The position numbers and the translations under genes were made by a program. A DNA stretch of 64,000 bases from Paenibacillus artemisiicola (GTDB lineage Bacteria > Bacillota > Bacilli > Paenibacillales > Paenibacillaceae), in contig NZ_JAGGDJ010000031.1 of the NCBI RefSeq assembly GCF_017652985.1, positions 1-64,000 of the forward strand, in the 5' to 3' direction. This document shows, in pieces, positions 43,597 through 51,020 of the stretch. Below the pieces are notes generated by a model that made no database searches, was not told the DNA's origin, and saw nothing but the letters and a program-made list of their open reading frames with translations. How positions within the stretch are numbered: the stretch's first letter is position 1; every line of letters starts with the position of its first letter.

Positions 43597-44553
43597 TTAC
43601 TTCAGGTCGTCCGGGAAGACCGGATTGGACCACGCGACGTTGCCTTCGTAATCGACGCATTCCACGCGCACGTAGACCTCTCCGCCGTCGAGGCGGAAGG
43701 CGCCTTCGCGCACCGGCGACGCGTCGCGGTTGAAGATCGTCCGGCCGTTGAACGGATGCGTGATGAACTTGATGAATTTGACGTCGGAGCAGGTCACCTT
43801 CAGGTAGCCGTCCTCCACGCGGAGGTCGCGGATCTCCGGCCCGTTCGACGAGTAGTAGCGGCCCGCCTTCATCGCGTCGATCACCGCGTCCTGCTTCAGC
43901 GCGTCCGCTTCCACCGCCACCCAGCCGCCGAAGAACTCGGAGACGGCCGCGTCGATCGGACCGCCGTGCGCGTCGTCCGCGGCGACGCCGAACACCTTGC
44001 GTCCGCGGGCGAGCAGGTAATCCCAGTGCCGCAGGCCGTAGCCGACCGCTTCGTCGAGCTCGGACTGATGATTGTAGATTTCCACGGCGGCATATCCCTC
44101 GAGCTGCAGCAGATCCTCCGGCTCGTTACGCGACCAGGTCGGATGGTTCAGGATGACGAGGTTGCCCTTCGCGCGCATCTCGTCGATCAGCGCCTGAATC
44201 GTCTCCAGGCCGGCGTAATCCGGCTTGGCGTGCTCCTCGTCGTGGGCGAACTCGTCGCTGGAGCCGAGGGAACGGTCGAGCAGGCCGTGAATGTGGTACT
44301 GCTGCCCCGTCTCCCGCCAGCTCATCTCGCACGCCATCTCGTAGCCGTCGAGCATGATGAAGCGTTCGTCGTCGAACGCGTCGGACTTCCAATAGATCTC
44401 GTGATCGCTCAGGCACATGAAGTCGTAACCGCGATCCTTATAGGCTTGAATGACCGTCTCGGGCGCGTATTGGCCGTCGCTCCGGGTCGAGTGCGTATGC
44501 AGGTTGCCTTTGTATTTGCGCTTGCTTCCGTCCAAATACACGATCGGTTTCAT
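43597..44553 (-). CDS. PHP-domain hydrolase, tandem copy 2
   Basis: 318 aa. PHP metal motifs: KGNLHTHSTRSDG (H19, H21, D26), CLSDHEIY (D50, H51), LDGYEMA, a central NHPTW and AADDAH. The C-terminal ~90 residues form an extra beta-rich domain (YYSSNGPEIRDLRVEDGYLK ... VRVECVDYEGNVAWSNPV). The protein is clearly related to the neighbouring copy over its whole length. AGGAGGGGG lies 6 nt before the ATG. Many PHP proteins of this architecture remain uncharacterised; phosphoesterase activity is the family expectation, not proven. Confidence 0.82.
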   Translation of the reverse strand: MKPIVYLDGSKRKYKGNLHTHSTRSDGQYAPETVIQAYKDRGYDFMCLSDHEIYWKSDAFDDERFIMLDGYEMACEMSWRETGQQYHIHGLLDRSLGSSDEFAHDEEHAKPDYAGLETIQALIDEMRAKGNLVILNHPTWSRNEPEDLLQLEGYAAVEIYNHQSELDEAVGYGLRHWDYLLARGRKVFGVAADDAHGGPIDAAVSEFFGGWVAVEADALKQDAVIDAMKAGRYYSSNGPEIRDLRVEDGYLKVTCSDVKFIKFITHPFNGRTIFNRDASPVREGAFRLDGGEVYVRVECVDYEGNVAWSNPVFPDDLK

Positions 44554-44566
44554 CCTCGGCCCCCTC

Positions 44567-45535
44567 CTAGTCCAGCAGGTCCGCGACGAACACCGGGTTC
44601 GTCCACGCGACGTTGCCTTCGAAATCGACGCATTCCACGCGGATGTACGTCATGTCCGGCTCGATGACCATCGACGCTTCCGTCAGCGGCTTGCCGGAGG
44701 CGAAATTGCCGATGAACGGGCCGCGCTGCGGGAACGCCTTGAACATGATGAATTTGCACGGGGAGCACGCGATCTTCAGCTCGCCGTCCTCGACGCGCAG
44801 ATCGCGCACCTCCGGGCCGGAGCTGGAATAGAAGCGGCCCGCCTTCAGGCTGCGGATCAGCCCGGTCTGCGTGAGCGCCTCGGCCTGCACCCGCACCCAG
44901 CCGCCGCCGTACTCGGGAATCTTCCAATCCGGCTCGTGCGTGTGCGAATCGTCCGACGCGATGCCGAAGACGCGCTTGCCGTTCTGCAGGGCGTGATCCC
45001 AGTACGCCGCGCCGTACGAGCTGGCGGCGGACCATTCCGTGGAGTGGTTGTAAATCTCGACGGCGAAGAAACCGTCGTACTTGACCATGTCGTCGAAGCG
45101 CGTCAGATGCCATTCCGGATGATTGAACACGACGAGATTGCCGTGCGCGCGCAGCTCGTCGATGAGCAGCTGCGGCGATGCTTCGCCGACCCACGGCACC
45201 GGCGTCGGGAACTGCTCCAGATGGCCGTAGCGCGGCAGCTCCGGTTCGACGGTCGGGTCGTCCAGCACTCCGAAGTGGTAGCCGGGATTTTTATCGGGAA
45301 CCGGATTCAGCTCGCCCCGTTCCGTGCCCGGAAGCGTGATGAAATCGGCCGTATCGAATTCGTCCGTGCGCGCGTACACGTCATGGTCGCTGATCGAGAT
45401 AAAATGATAGCCCTTCGCTTTGAACGCCTCGACGACGTCCGCCGCCGGCAGCCTTCCGTCCGACCAGGTGGTATGCAGATGCAGATTGCCTTTGTACGCC
45501 GGTTGGTCGCGGTCGATCAGAATGATGTTTTTCAC
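44567..45535 (-). CDS. PHP-domain hydrolase, tandem copy 1
   Basis: 322 aa from a GTG with GGAGGG 6 nt upstream; the open frame continues 29 codons further but through the operator region, so I reject the longer form. Metal motifs KGNLHLHTTWSDG (H19, H21, D26), SISDHDVY (D50, H51), LPGTERG, FNHPEW and ASDDSH. The same C-terminal domain as the next gene (FYSSSGPEVRDLRVEDGELK ... IRVECVDFEGNVAWTNPV). First gene of a PHP-PHP-MATE-PLP-enzyme unit. Confidence 0.82.
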   Translation of the reverse strand: MKNIILIDRDQPAYKGNLHLHTTWSDGRLPAADVVEAFKAKGYHFISISDHDVYARTDEFDTADFITLPGTERGELNPVPDKNPGYHFGVLDDPTVEPELPRYGHLEQFPTPVPWVGEASPQLLIDELRAHGNLVVFNHPEWHLTRFDDMVKYDGFFAVEIYNHSTEWSAASSYGAAYWDHALQNGKRVFGIASDDSHTHEPDWKIPEYGGGWVRVQAEALTQTGLIRSLKAGRFYSSSGPEVRDLRVEDGELKIACSPCKFIMFKAFPQRGPFIGNFASGKPLTEASMVIEPDMTYIRVECVDFEGNVAWTNPVFVADLLD

Positions 45536-45568
45536 GAATGTCCCTCCAGTTGGTTTTATCATGTATTT

Positions 45569-45587
45569 AGTTGTTATTATGTTGTTT
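45569..45587 (-). promoter_or_regulatory. AACAAC direct repeats at the PHP operon start
   Basis: On the minus strand AAACAACAT and AACAACTAA with AACAAC cores 11 bp apart, just downstream of the predicted -10. It is similar to the repeats before the importer operon. Confidence 0.5.
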
Positions 45588-45593
45588 GTCCTC

Positions 45594-45622
45594 AGCATAC
45601 AATGGCCTCTCGCGCAATTCAA
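45594..45622 (-). promoter_or_regulatory. SigA-type promoter of the PHP/MATE/PLP-enzyme operon
   Basis: TTGAAT, 17-bp spacer, TATGCT on the minus strand, about 60 bp before the first PHP start. Confidence 0.6.
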
Positions 45623-45807
45623 TCGTCTGCGGGATAATTAACAGTATATTAACATTCGCGGCCGCAAATCCTAGCTGTCATACCTGGTTTTGTAAATCGG
45701 CTTGGTGCGCGGCGGCGGTGCGGCGCGAAGCCTCCGGCATGCCGGGACCGGCCCCGCCAAGGCGGCGCGAACGGCGTCTTTACGTGAAATCAACAAAATC
45801 CAACATG

Positions 45808-45853
45808 AAAAAAAGCCGAGAACCGGGCCGCTTGGCGGCTTGGTTCTCGGCTG
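45808..45853 (-). terminator. Orphan intrinsic terminator
   Basis: On the minus strand AGCCGAGAACC pairs with GGTTCTCGGCT, with an inner CCGC/GCGG pair, followed by seven T. No recognisable gene lies directly upstream of it; the next minus-strand gene already has its own terminator at 46.15 kb. The region 45640-46147 otherwise shows no gene. Confidence 0.85.
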
Positions 45854-46147
45854 GGACGGATGATGGCGATGCGGCTTTGGATTCCGACCTTTGAATGACG
45901 GGCTTTTGGATTCAGGCATCGGAATTTGAACGCGTGCTTGCGCGATGACATGCGGGAACGCTTGCGGCCGCTAACGCGGGGCGAACGGTTCATGCCGTTA
46001 AGGACGGGGCCGGCGCCGGGATGCGCGCCGGCACGCCGGATCCGCGCGATCGGCGGCGACTTGCCCGCCCCGGCCTGGAAGCGAGAAGCCCGGCAGCCCT
46101 CTGCCAGCCCGTTCGCATCCGCTCCTGCCGTGCGACCATGCACGGCG

Positions 46148-46176
46148 AAAAGCCCGGCCGCCTCGGCCGGGCTTTT
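46148..46176 (-). terminator. Bidirectional-looking terminator after the dehydrogenase gene
   Basis: AAAAGCCCGGCCG pairs with CGGCCGGGCTTTT around a 3-nt loop, so T-runs exist on both strands. Confidence 0.92.
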
Positions 46177-46197
46177 GGCGCTCGATTGCCGAGCTCC

Positions 46198-47220
46198 CTA
46201 CTCGTTCACCATGACCATCTTGATGGCCGACCCGCGGTCATCGCGCAGCGCCTTCATCGCGTCCGGGAATTCGTCCAGCGCGAACGTATGCGAGATGAGC
46301 GCGTCGCCGTCGACGGCGCCCGACTTCAGCAGCTCGATGCATTTCGGGAAATACAGCGCCGGCGTCGCGTGAGAGGCCCTCAGCTGCAGTTTCTTGAAGT
46401 GGAATTCGTTCGCGTCGAACGAGATGCTCGCGCCCGCGCCGTATTCGATGCCGATGAAGCCGATCACGCCGCCCGTCCGCGCCGCCTTGAACGCCGGCGG
46501 GATCGTCTGCGGCGGCGCCGTGACGAGCACCCGGTCCACCCCGCCGCGTTCGAACGGGTACGTCTCGAGCGGCGTCTTGTCCGTGTAGATGATCTCGTCC
46601 GCCCCGAACGCGAGCGCCGTCTCGATGCGCTTGACGGAGTGGGAGCGGGCCGCCGCGTAGATTTTGCGCGCGCCCCGCAGCTTCGCGAGCCGAAGGGCCA
46701 TCAGGCCGATCGGCCCGAGGCCCAGCACCAGCACGTCGTCGCCCATGCGGATGTCGACCGTCTCGGTCAGGTCGACCGCGACGCCGAGCGGCTCCACGAG
46801 CGAAGCGACCGCGAAGGACAGCCCCTCGAACGGCACGACGACCTCCTTCGGCGCCACGACGTATTCGGCGAAGCCCATGGAGAAGCGGCGTCCCCAGAAG
46901 CTCGGCCCCTTGTTGCACAAGTCGTACCGGCCGTCCCGGCACCATTCGCACGTCCGGCAAAACGTGCTCGTCTCCAGCGTCACCGATGCGCCGACGCCGA
47001 CATGCCCGACGCGCGCGCCCGCCTCGACCACGACGCCCGCGATTTCGTGCCCGATCGCCTCCCAGCCGGCCGCGGCCGACTTCACGCTCGTCATGTCCGT
47101 ACCGCAGATCCCGCACGCCTTGACGCGGATCAGCACCTCGTCCTCGCCGATCGCCCCCAGCTCGCCCTCGCGCAGCTCGAATTGAAACGGCGCCTTGGCG
47201 TACCATGCTTTCGTCTTCAT
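46198..47220 (-). CDS. Zinc-dependent MDR dehydrogenase (polyol/threonine-dehydrogenase type)
   Basis: 340 aa. Catalytic zinc ligands C36 (KACGICGTD) and H58/E59 (AIGHEIAG), structural zinc site CRTCEWC..LC, and nucleotide-binding VLVLGLGPIGLMALRLAK. This is the medium-chain dehydrogenase family that oxidises polyols, sugars or secondary alcohols with NAD(P). GGGGAGG lies 8 nt before the ATG, and a TATAAT -10 at 47268-47273 lies ~48 bp upstream. It is a single gene, divergent from the NagB-like gene. Substrate cannot be read from the sequence. Confidence 0.88.
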   Translation of the reverse strand: MKTKAWYAKAPFQFELREGELGAIGEDEVLIRVKACGICGTDMTSVKSAAAGWEAIGHEIAGVVVEAGARVGHVGVGASVTLETSTFCRTCEWCRDGRYDLCNKGPSFWGRRFSMGFAEYVVAPKEVVVPFEGLSFAVASLVEPLGVAVDLTETVDIRMGDDVLVLGLGPIGLMALRLAKLRGARKIYAAARSHSVKRIETALAFGADEIIYTDKTPLETYPFERGGVDRVLVTAPPQTIPPAFKAARTGGVIGFIGIEYGAGASISFDANEFHFKKLQLRASHATPALYFPKCIELLKSGAVDGDALISHTFALDEFPDAMKALRDDRGSAIKMVMVNE

Positions 47221-47267
47221 TCCCGTATCCTCCCCGGCCCATCCTATTTCGTCCTTCCGACAACTCC

Positions 47268-47273
47268 ATTATA
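47268..47273 (-). promoter_or_regulatory. Consensus -10 box for the dehydrogenase gene
   Basis: TATAAT on the minus strand; the matching -35 region is poor. No second promoter or gene is visible in the rest of 47274-47521. Confidence 0.5.
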
Positions 47274-47521
47274 AACCCGCGCGCGGATTCGGACAGTCCG
47301 TTATCGCGCCATGCCGCCCCGCTCCCCCGCCGCCGCGGACCGGCCGTCGCCCGCATGCCCCGCTTCCCGCGCTCCGCCGGGCGGCCGGATGTCAAATCCG
47401 TGCACCAAATGTTCGGTTTCCTTCATCGACTTTTCCGCCCCCCTTTGCCATGCTTAAGGACGAACGGGTCCCTGGCGGCGCTCGCGCCGTTATCCCCGTT
47501 AACCGAAGGAGGCCGCCACAC

Positions 47522-48322
47522 ATGAACATTCGCGTTTTGCCGCTTGACCGGATCGGCGCCAGCGTCGCCGACGAGATCGCGGAGGTCGTCGCCGCGAAGC
47601 CGGACGTCCTGATCGCCTGGACGACCGGCAACACCCCGCTGCGCACCGGCATTTACCGGGAGCTCATCGCGCGGGAGCAGTCGGGCGCCGCCGATTTGTC
47701 CTCCTGCTGGTTCGTCAACCCCGACGAACAGCTTGGCATCCCCCGCGAGCACGAAGAAAGCTACCATGCGTACATGAAACGCCATTTCTTCGACCACATC
47801 AACCATCCCGAGGAGCGCCGCTTCATCCCGGACGGCATGGCGGACCGCCCCGAGGACGAATGCGAGCGCATGGAGCGGTTCATCGAGGCGCGCGGCGGCA
47901 TCGATTACCAGCTCGTCGGCCTCGGCATCAACGGCCACGTCTGCTTCATCGAGCCGGCCCCCTCGCTGCCCGCGCGTTCCTTCGTGACGCCGATCGCGGA
48001 CGTCAACCGGCAGCTGTACGCGCCGCTGTTCGGCGGCCGGCTGGAGGACGTGCCCACGGCGGCCGTGACGTTCGGCTGGGGCACCGTGATGCGTTCCCGC
48101 CGAATCATTCTCGTCGCGGTCGGCCGGGAGAAGGCCGAGATCGTCGCCCGGGCGCTGCGCGGACCGATCACGACCGAATGCCCAGCGACCGTGCTGCAGC
48201 TGCATCCGAACGTCGAGGTCGTGCTGGACGAAGCCGCGGCGGAGCTTTATTTGCAGGCGGAAGCCGAATCGGCCGCGCGCCGCGAGGGCCGTTCCGAAGC
48301 GGCCGGGGAGCCGGCGCGATGA
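47522..48322 (+). CDS. Glucosamine-6-phosphate deaminase-like protein (NagB family)
   Basis: 266 aa. NagB fold motifs: NPDEQLGIPREHEESYHAYM (the catalytic aspartate of the DEY motif kept, Tyr replaced by Gln), LVGLGINGHVCFIEPAPSL (active-site loop) and ATVLQLHPNVEVVLDE. True NagB opens the amino sugar ring and converts GlcN6P to Fru6P plus ammonia. The changes DEY to DEQ and FNEP to FIEP suggest a different or modified substrate. AAGGAGG lies 9 nt before the ATG. Its stop overlaps the next start as ATGA, so it works with an M81 protein, an unusual partner for NagB. Confidence 0.8.
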   Translation: MNIRVLPLDRIGASVADEIAEVVAAKPDVLIAWTTGNTPLRTGIYRELIAREQSGAADLSSCWFVNPDEQLGIPREHEESYHAYMKRHFFDHINHPEERRFIPDGMADRPEDECERMERFIEARGGIDYQLVGLGINGHVCFIEPAPSLPARSFVTPIADVNRQLYAPLFGGRLEDVPTAAVTFGWGTVMRSRRIILVAVGREKAEIVARALRGPITTECPATVLQLHPNVEVVLDEAAAELYLQAEAESAARREGRSEAAGEPAR

Positions 48323-49743
48323 GGATCGCGGTCGCCGGCCTGATGCACGAGACCAATACGTTCACGTCGCTGCGGACGGGCCTAGCGGACTTCACCGTCG
48401 CGGAAGGCTCCGCCGTGCATGGCGTCGCGCGCTGGAAGGGGACAGTGTTCGCCGGCGCGCTCGAGACGCTGGCCAAACTCGGGGCCGAGCCGGTCCCGGT
48501 CTACTTCGCCCGCGCGCTGCCTTCCGGCCAGATCGAGGCCGAGGCGTTCGAGGCGATGTGCCGCGGCATTGCGGACGGCATCGCCGGCTGCGGGCCGCTC
48601 GACGGCGTCTGCCTCGCGCTGCACGGCTCGATGTGCGCGGAAGGCTGCGACGACGCCGAAGGCGAGCTGCTGGCGCGGCTGCGGGCCGCGGTCGGTTCGG
48701 CGCTGCCGGTCGTCTGCGCGCTCGACATGCACGCGACCGCGACGGCGGCGATGATCGCGCACGCGGACGGGTTCGCCGCGTACCGGACGGCGCCGCACGT
48801 CGACGAGTACGACACCGGCGCCCGCGCCGCGCGGCTGCTGCACGGTGCCGTGGCGTCCGGCAGGAAGCTCGCGAACGAGTGGGCCGCCATTCCCATGCTG
48901 CTCGCGGGCGAGCAGTCCGAGACCGGCGCCGAGCCGATGCGCGAGCTCATGGACGCGCTCCGCCGCGAGGAGGACGCGCCGGGCGTGCGCAGCGCCTCCT
49001 TCCTGCTCGGCTTCCCGTGGGCGGACTCGCCGCACGGCGGCTGCGCGGCCGTCGTCAGCGGCTACGCGGAGGACCGCGAGCGGCTGCGCCAAGCGGCCGC
49101 CCGGCTCGCCGAGTTGTTCTGGGCGAAGCGGCGCGACTTCGCCTTCTCCACCGAGGCGGCGCCGCTCGAGAAGGCGCTCGATCGCGCCGAGCGCGAGCCG
49201 CGGAAGCCGGTCGTCCTCTCGGACGCCGGCGACAACCCGACGGCCGGCGCGTCGCAGGACGTCTCGCTCGTCGTCCGGGCGCTGCTCGACCGGCAAGCCC
49301 GGCGCGCGCTCGTCGCCGCCGTCTGCGATCCCGGCTCCGTGCAGGCCTGCGCGGCCGCCGGGTCCGGCGGGAGCGCCGACCTGCTGCTGGGCCGGCTGGA
49401 CCCGTACGCGGCCGGGCCGACGCCGCTGCCGCTGCGGGTGCGCGTCGTCCGCACCGGCACGGTGCACGGCGTCACCTATGCCGTCGCGGCCGCCGCCGGC
49501 GTCACGGTCGTCGTCTCGGACCGGCGCGTCGCCGTCTACGATCCGACGATTCTGGAGGCGCTCGGGCTGGAGCTCGAGACGTTCGACCTGATCGTCGTCA
49601 AGAGCGGCTACCTGAGCCCCGCCTACAAAGCGCTTGCGGCGCGCGCGATCCTCGCGCTGACGCCGGGCGACACCAACGAGCTGCTCGCCGAGCTGCCCTA
49701 CCGGCGGCTGCCGCGGCCGATCTTTCCGCTGGACGCGATGTAG
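48319..49743 (+). CDS. M81-family metallopeptidase (MlrC-like)
   Basis: 474 aa. MlrC N-terminal domain with GLMHETNTFT, CLALHGSMCAEGCDDAEGE, ALDMHATATAAM and TAPHVDEYDTG (putative zinc ligands), then the MlrC C-terminal domain with VLSDAGDNPTAGASQD. Named after microcystinase C, which completes microcystin breakdown; most members have unknown substrates and may act on amide or lactam bonds. The start is the ATG overlapping the NagB-like stop. The gene is very GC-rich. Together with the deaminase it may degrade an amino-sugar amide or similar molecule (inference). A terminator follows ~70 bp later. Confidence 0.85.
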   Translation: MRIAVAGLMHETNTFTSLRTGLADFTVAEGSAVHGVARWKGTVFAGALETLAKLGAEPVPVYFARALPSGQIEAEAFEAMCRGIADGIAGCGPLDGVCLALHGSMCAEGCDDAEGELLARLRAAVGSALPVVCALDMHATATAAMIAHADGFAAYRTAPHVDEYDTGARAARLLHGAVASGRKLANEWAAIPMLLAGEQSETGAEPMRELMDALRREEDAPGVRSASFLLGFPWADSPHGGCAAVVSGYAEDRERLRQAAARLAELFWAKRRDFAFSTEAAPLEKALDRAEREPRKPVVLSDAGDNPTAGASQDVSLVVRALLDRQARRALVAAVCDPGSVQACAAAGSGGSADLLLGRLDPYAAGPTPLPLRVRVVRTGTVHGVTYAVAAAAGVTVVVSDRRVAVYDPTILEALGLELETFDLIVVKSGYLSPAYKALAARAILALTPGDTNELLAELPYRRLPRPIFPLDAM

Positions 49744-49811
49744 GGCGGGGTGCAGTTCGGCAGAAACTTGCGACGTTGAATATTTATGGCGTTCACGATG
49801 CCTAGCCGCAC

Positions 49812-49844
49812 GAAAGCCCAGCCTCTGCAGGCCGGGCTTTTTTG
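49812..49844 (+). terminator. Intrinsic terminator after the M81 gene
   Basis: AAAGCCC..GCCT pairs with AGGC..GGGCTTT (one mismatch, 4-nt loop), followed by a T-run. Confidence 0.85.
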
Positions 49845-49929
49845 GGGGTGGTTTTTTTGGATCGCATGCGACCGGGGACGGCTGTCCTCGGCATAAAGAG
49901 CGCGCCAGCTAGTTTGGCGGACACACATG

Positions 49930-50110
49930 CCGTTATTTCGCTGAAAACGGCGATTCTCACCGTTAAGCGGCCATACGTTCCGTTATTTGGAGGTCAAGCA
50001 GCTAAATCCCCTCGTTCAAGCTGAATAACGGCTCCTGTGGCCGCTTAATCTCAAAAATCGAGCTTTTCGCGCCAATAACGGATCTCCTGTCCGCATAACG
50101 CGCACTTGAG
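49930..50110. repeat. Inverted pair of a ~60-bp intergenic repeat element, with partial third copy
   Basis: Left arm (49930-49992): CCGTTATTTCG..., TTAAGCGGCCA..., CCGTTATTTGG. The right arm (50020-50083) is its imperfect reverse complement: AATAACGG..CTGTGGCCGCTTAA...AATAACGG. A degenerate third piece (AATAACGG, CTCCTGT, CCGC, ATAACG) continues to ~50110. No protein is encoded. The remainder, 50111-50402, shows no gene. Confidence 0.75.
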
Positions 50111-50402
50111 GGCAATCCTGTACCTCGAATGGCCCGGACATTCGGCGGCAACGCCCAAATATTTCCTGGCCCGGCTGCATCCATCGGTGTCACCCGCGGT
50201 ATCCGGCCCAGTTAGCCGCGAGCGCCCGGAACAAACCGCCGCGAATAGCCATGAACCGGCCTTCCTCGCTGCGCCGGTATGCCTGCTCCACGACACCGCG
50301 AGGGCCCGAACCGTCTCCCTCGCCGTCCATGCATCGCTCTGGCAGCCCCCCGTGCCCGTCTCCTCGCCTTCGGCGAATCCGCTCTCCGCGCCGCGCGCCG
50401 CG

Positions 50403-51020
50403 CTACCGCCCCCGGCTAGCCTGCACCTGCGCTAAGAAACGCCGCAGCTCCCGCCGATGCGAGTACGCGAGCAGCCCGAAGCTGACGAACCCGAACAGCA
50501 CCGTCGCGCCCGAATAGCCGGCGACGGCCAGGTAGCCCGTCAGCAGCAGCATGCCGGCCACGACCTGGAAGCCGTCCGCCGCCGACGTGGTCGGCTTGCC
50601 CCGCGTGAACAGCCGGGAGCCGGCCAGCAGCGCCGCCAAAATGACGGCATACGCAAGCGAGGCGGCGAAGCCCGTCAGTCCGCTCCATACGCCGAACGTC
50701 ACGGCGATCGCCTTGCCGCCCCGCCCGCGCAGGAACGGGGAGAACATATGCCCGAGAATCGCGGCGGCGGCGGGCAGCACGAGGCCGTACCCGGCCAAGG
50801 CGCCCGACGCGGCGAGCGCGAAGAGCGGCGCGCAGCCTTTCAGAAAATCCAGCGCGATGCCGGCCAGCCCGTACGAATAGCCCGCCGATTTCCACAAATT
50901 GATCGCGCCCGGATTGCCGTCGCCGACGTCGCGCAAATTATGGTTCGCCAGCAGGCCGAGCCAGTATGAGAACATCAAGGAGCCGCATAGAAAAGACAGA
51001 ACCGTCCACACGATGATCAT
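50403..51020 (-). CDS. PlsY-like acyl-phosphate acyltransferase
   Basis: 205 aa, five to six membrane helices. PlsY motifs: GDGNPGAINLWKSAGYSYG (motif 1 region), FLKG(C)APLF, ILGHMFSPFLRGRGGKAIAVTFGVWSG, and SHRRELRRF at the end. PlsY proteins move an acyl group from acyl-phosphate to glycerol-3-phosphate. Being translationally coupled (ATGA overlap) to a CrtQ-like glycosyltransferase suggests a role in a special glycolipid, for example acylation of a glycosylated carotenoid or lipid, rather than bulk phospholipid synthesis. Confidence 0.82.
   Translation of the reverse strand: MIIVWTVLSFLCGSLMFSYWLGLLANHNLRDVGDGNPGAINLWKSAGYSYGLAGIALDFLKGCAPLFALAASGALAGYGLVLPAAAAILGHMFSPFLRGRGGKAIAVTFGVWSGLTGFAASLAYAVILAALLAGSRLFTRGKPTTSAADGFQVVAGMLLLTGYLAVAGYSGATVLFGFVSFGLLAYSHRRELRRFLAQVQASRGR

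Noticed and set aside
45790-46143. 117-aa ORF between the PHP operon and the dehydrogenase
   Set aside because: Composition is Arg/Ala-rich, it runs through a terminator, and it has no ribosome binding site.
47905-47960. Catalytic Asp to Asn change in the NagB-like protein (INGH)
   Set aside because: The Firmicute NagB form already has Asn at this place (NGH), so it is not a sign of inactivity.
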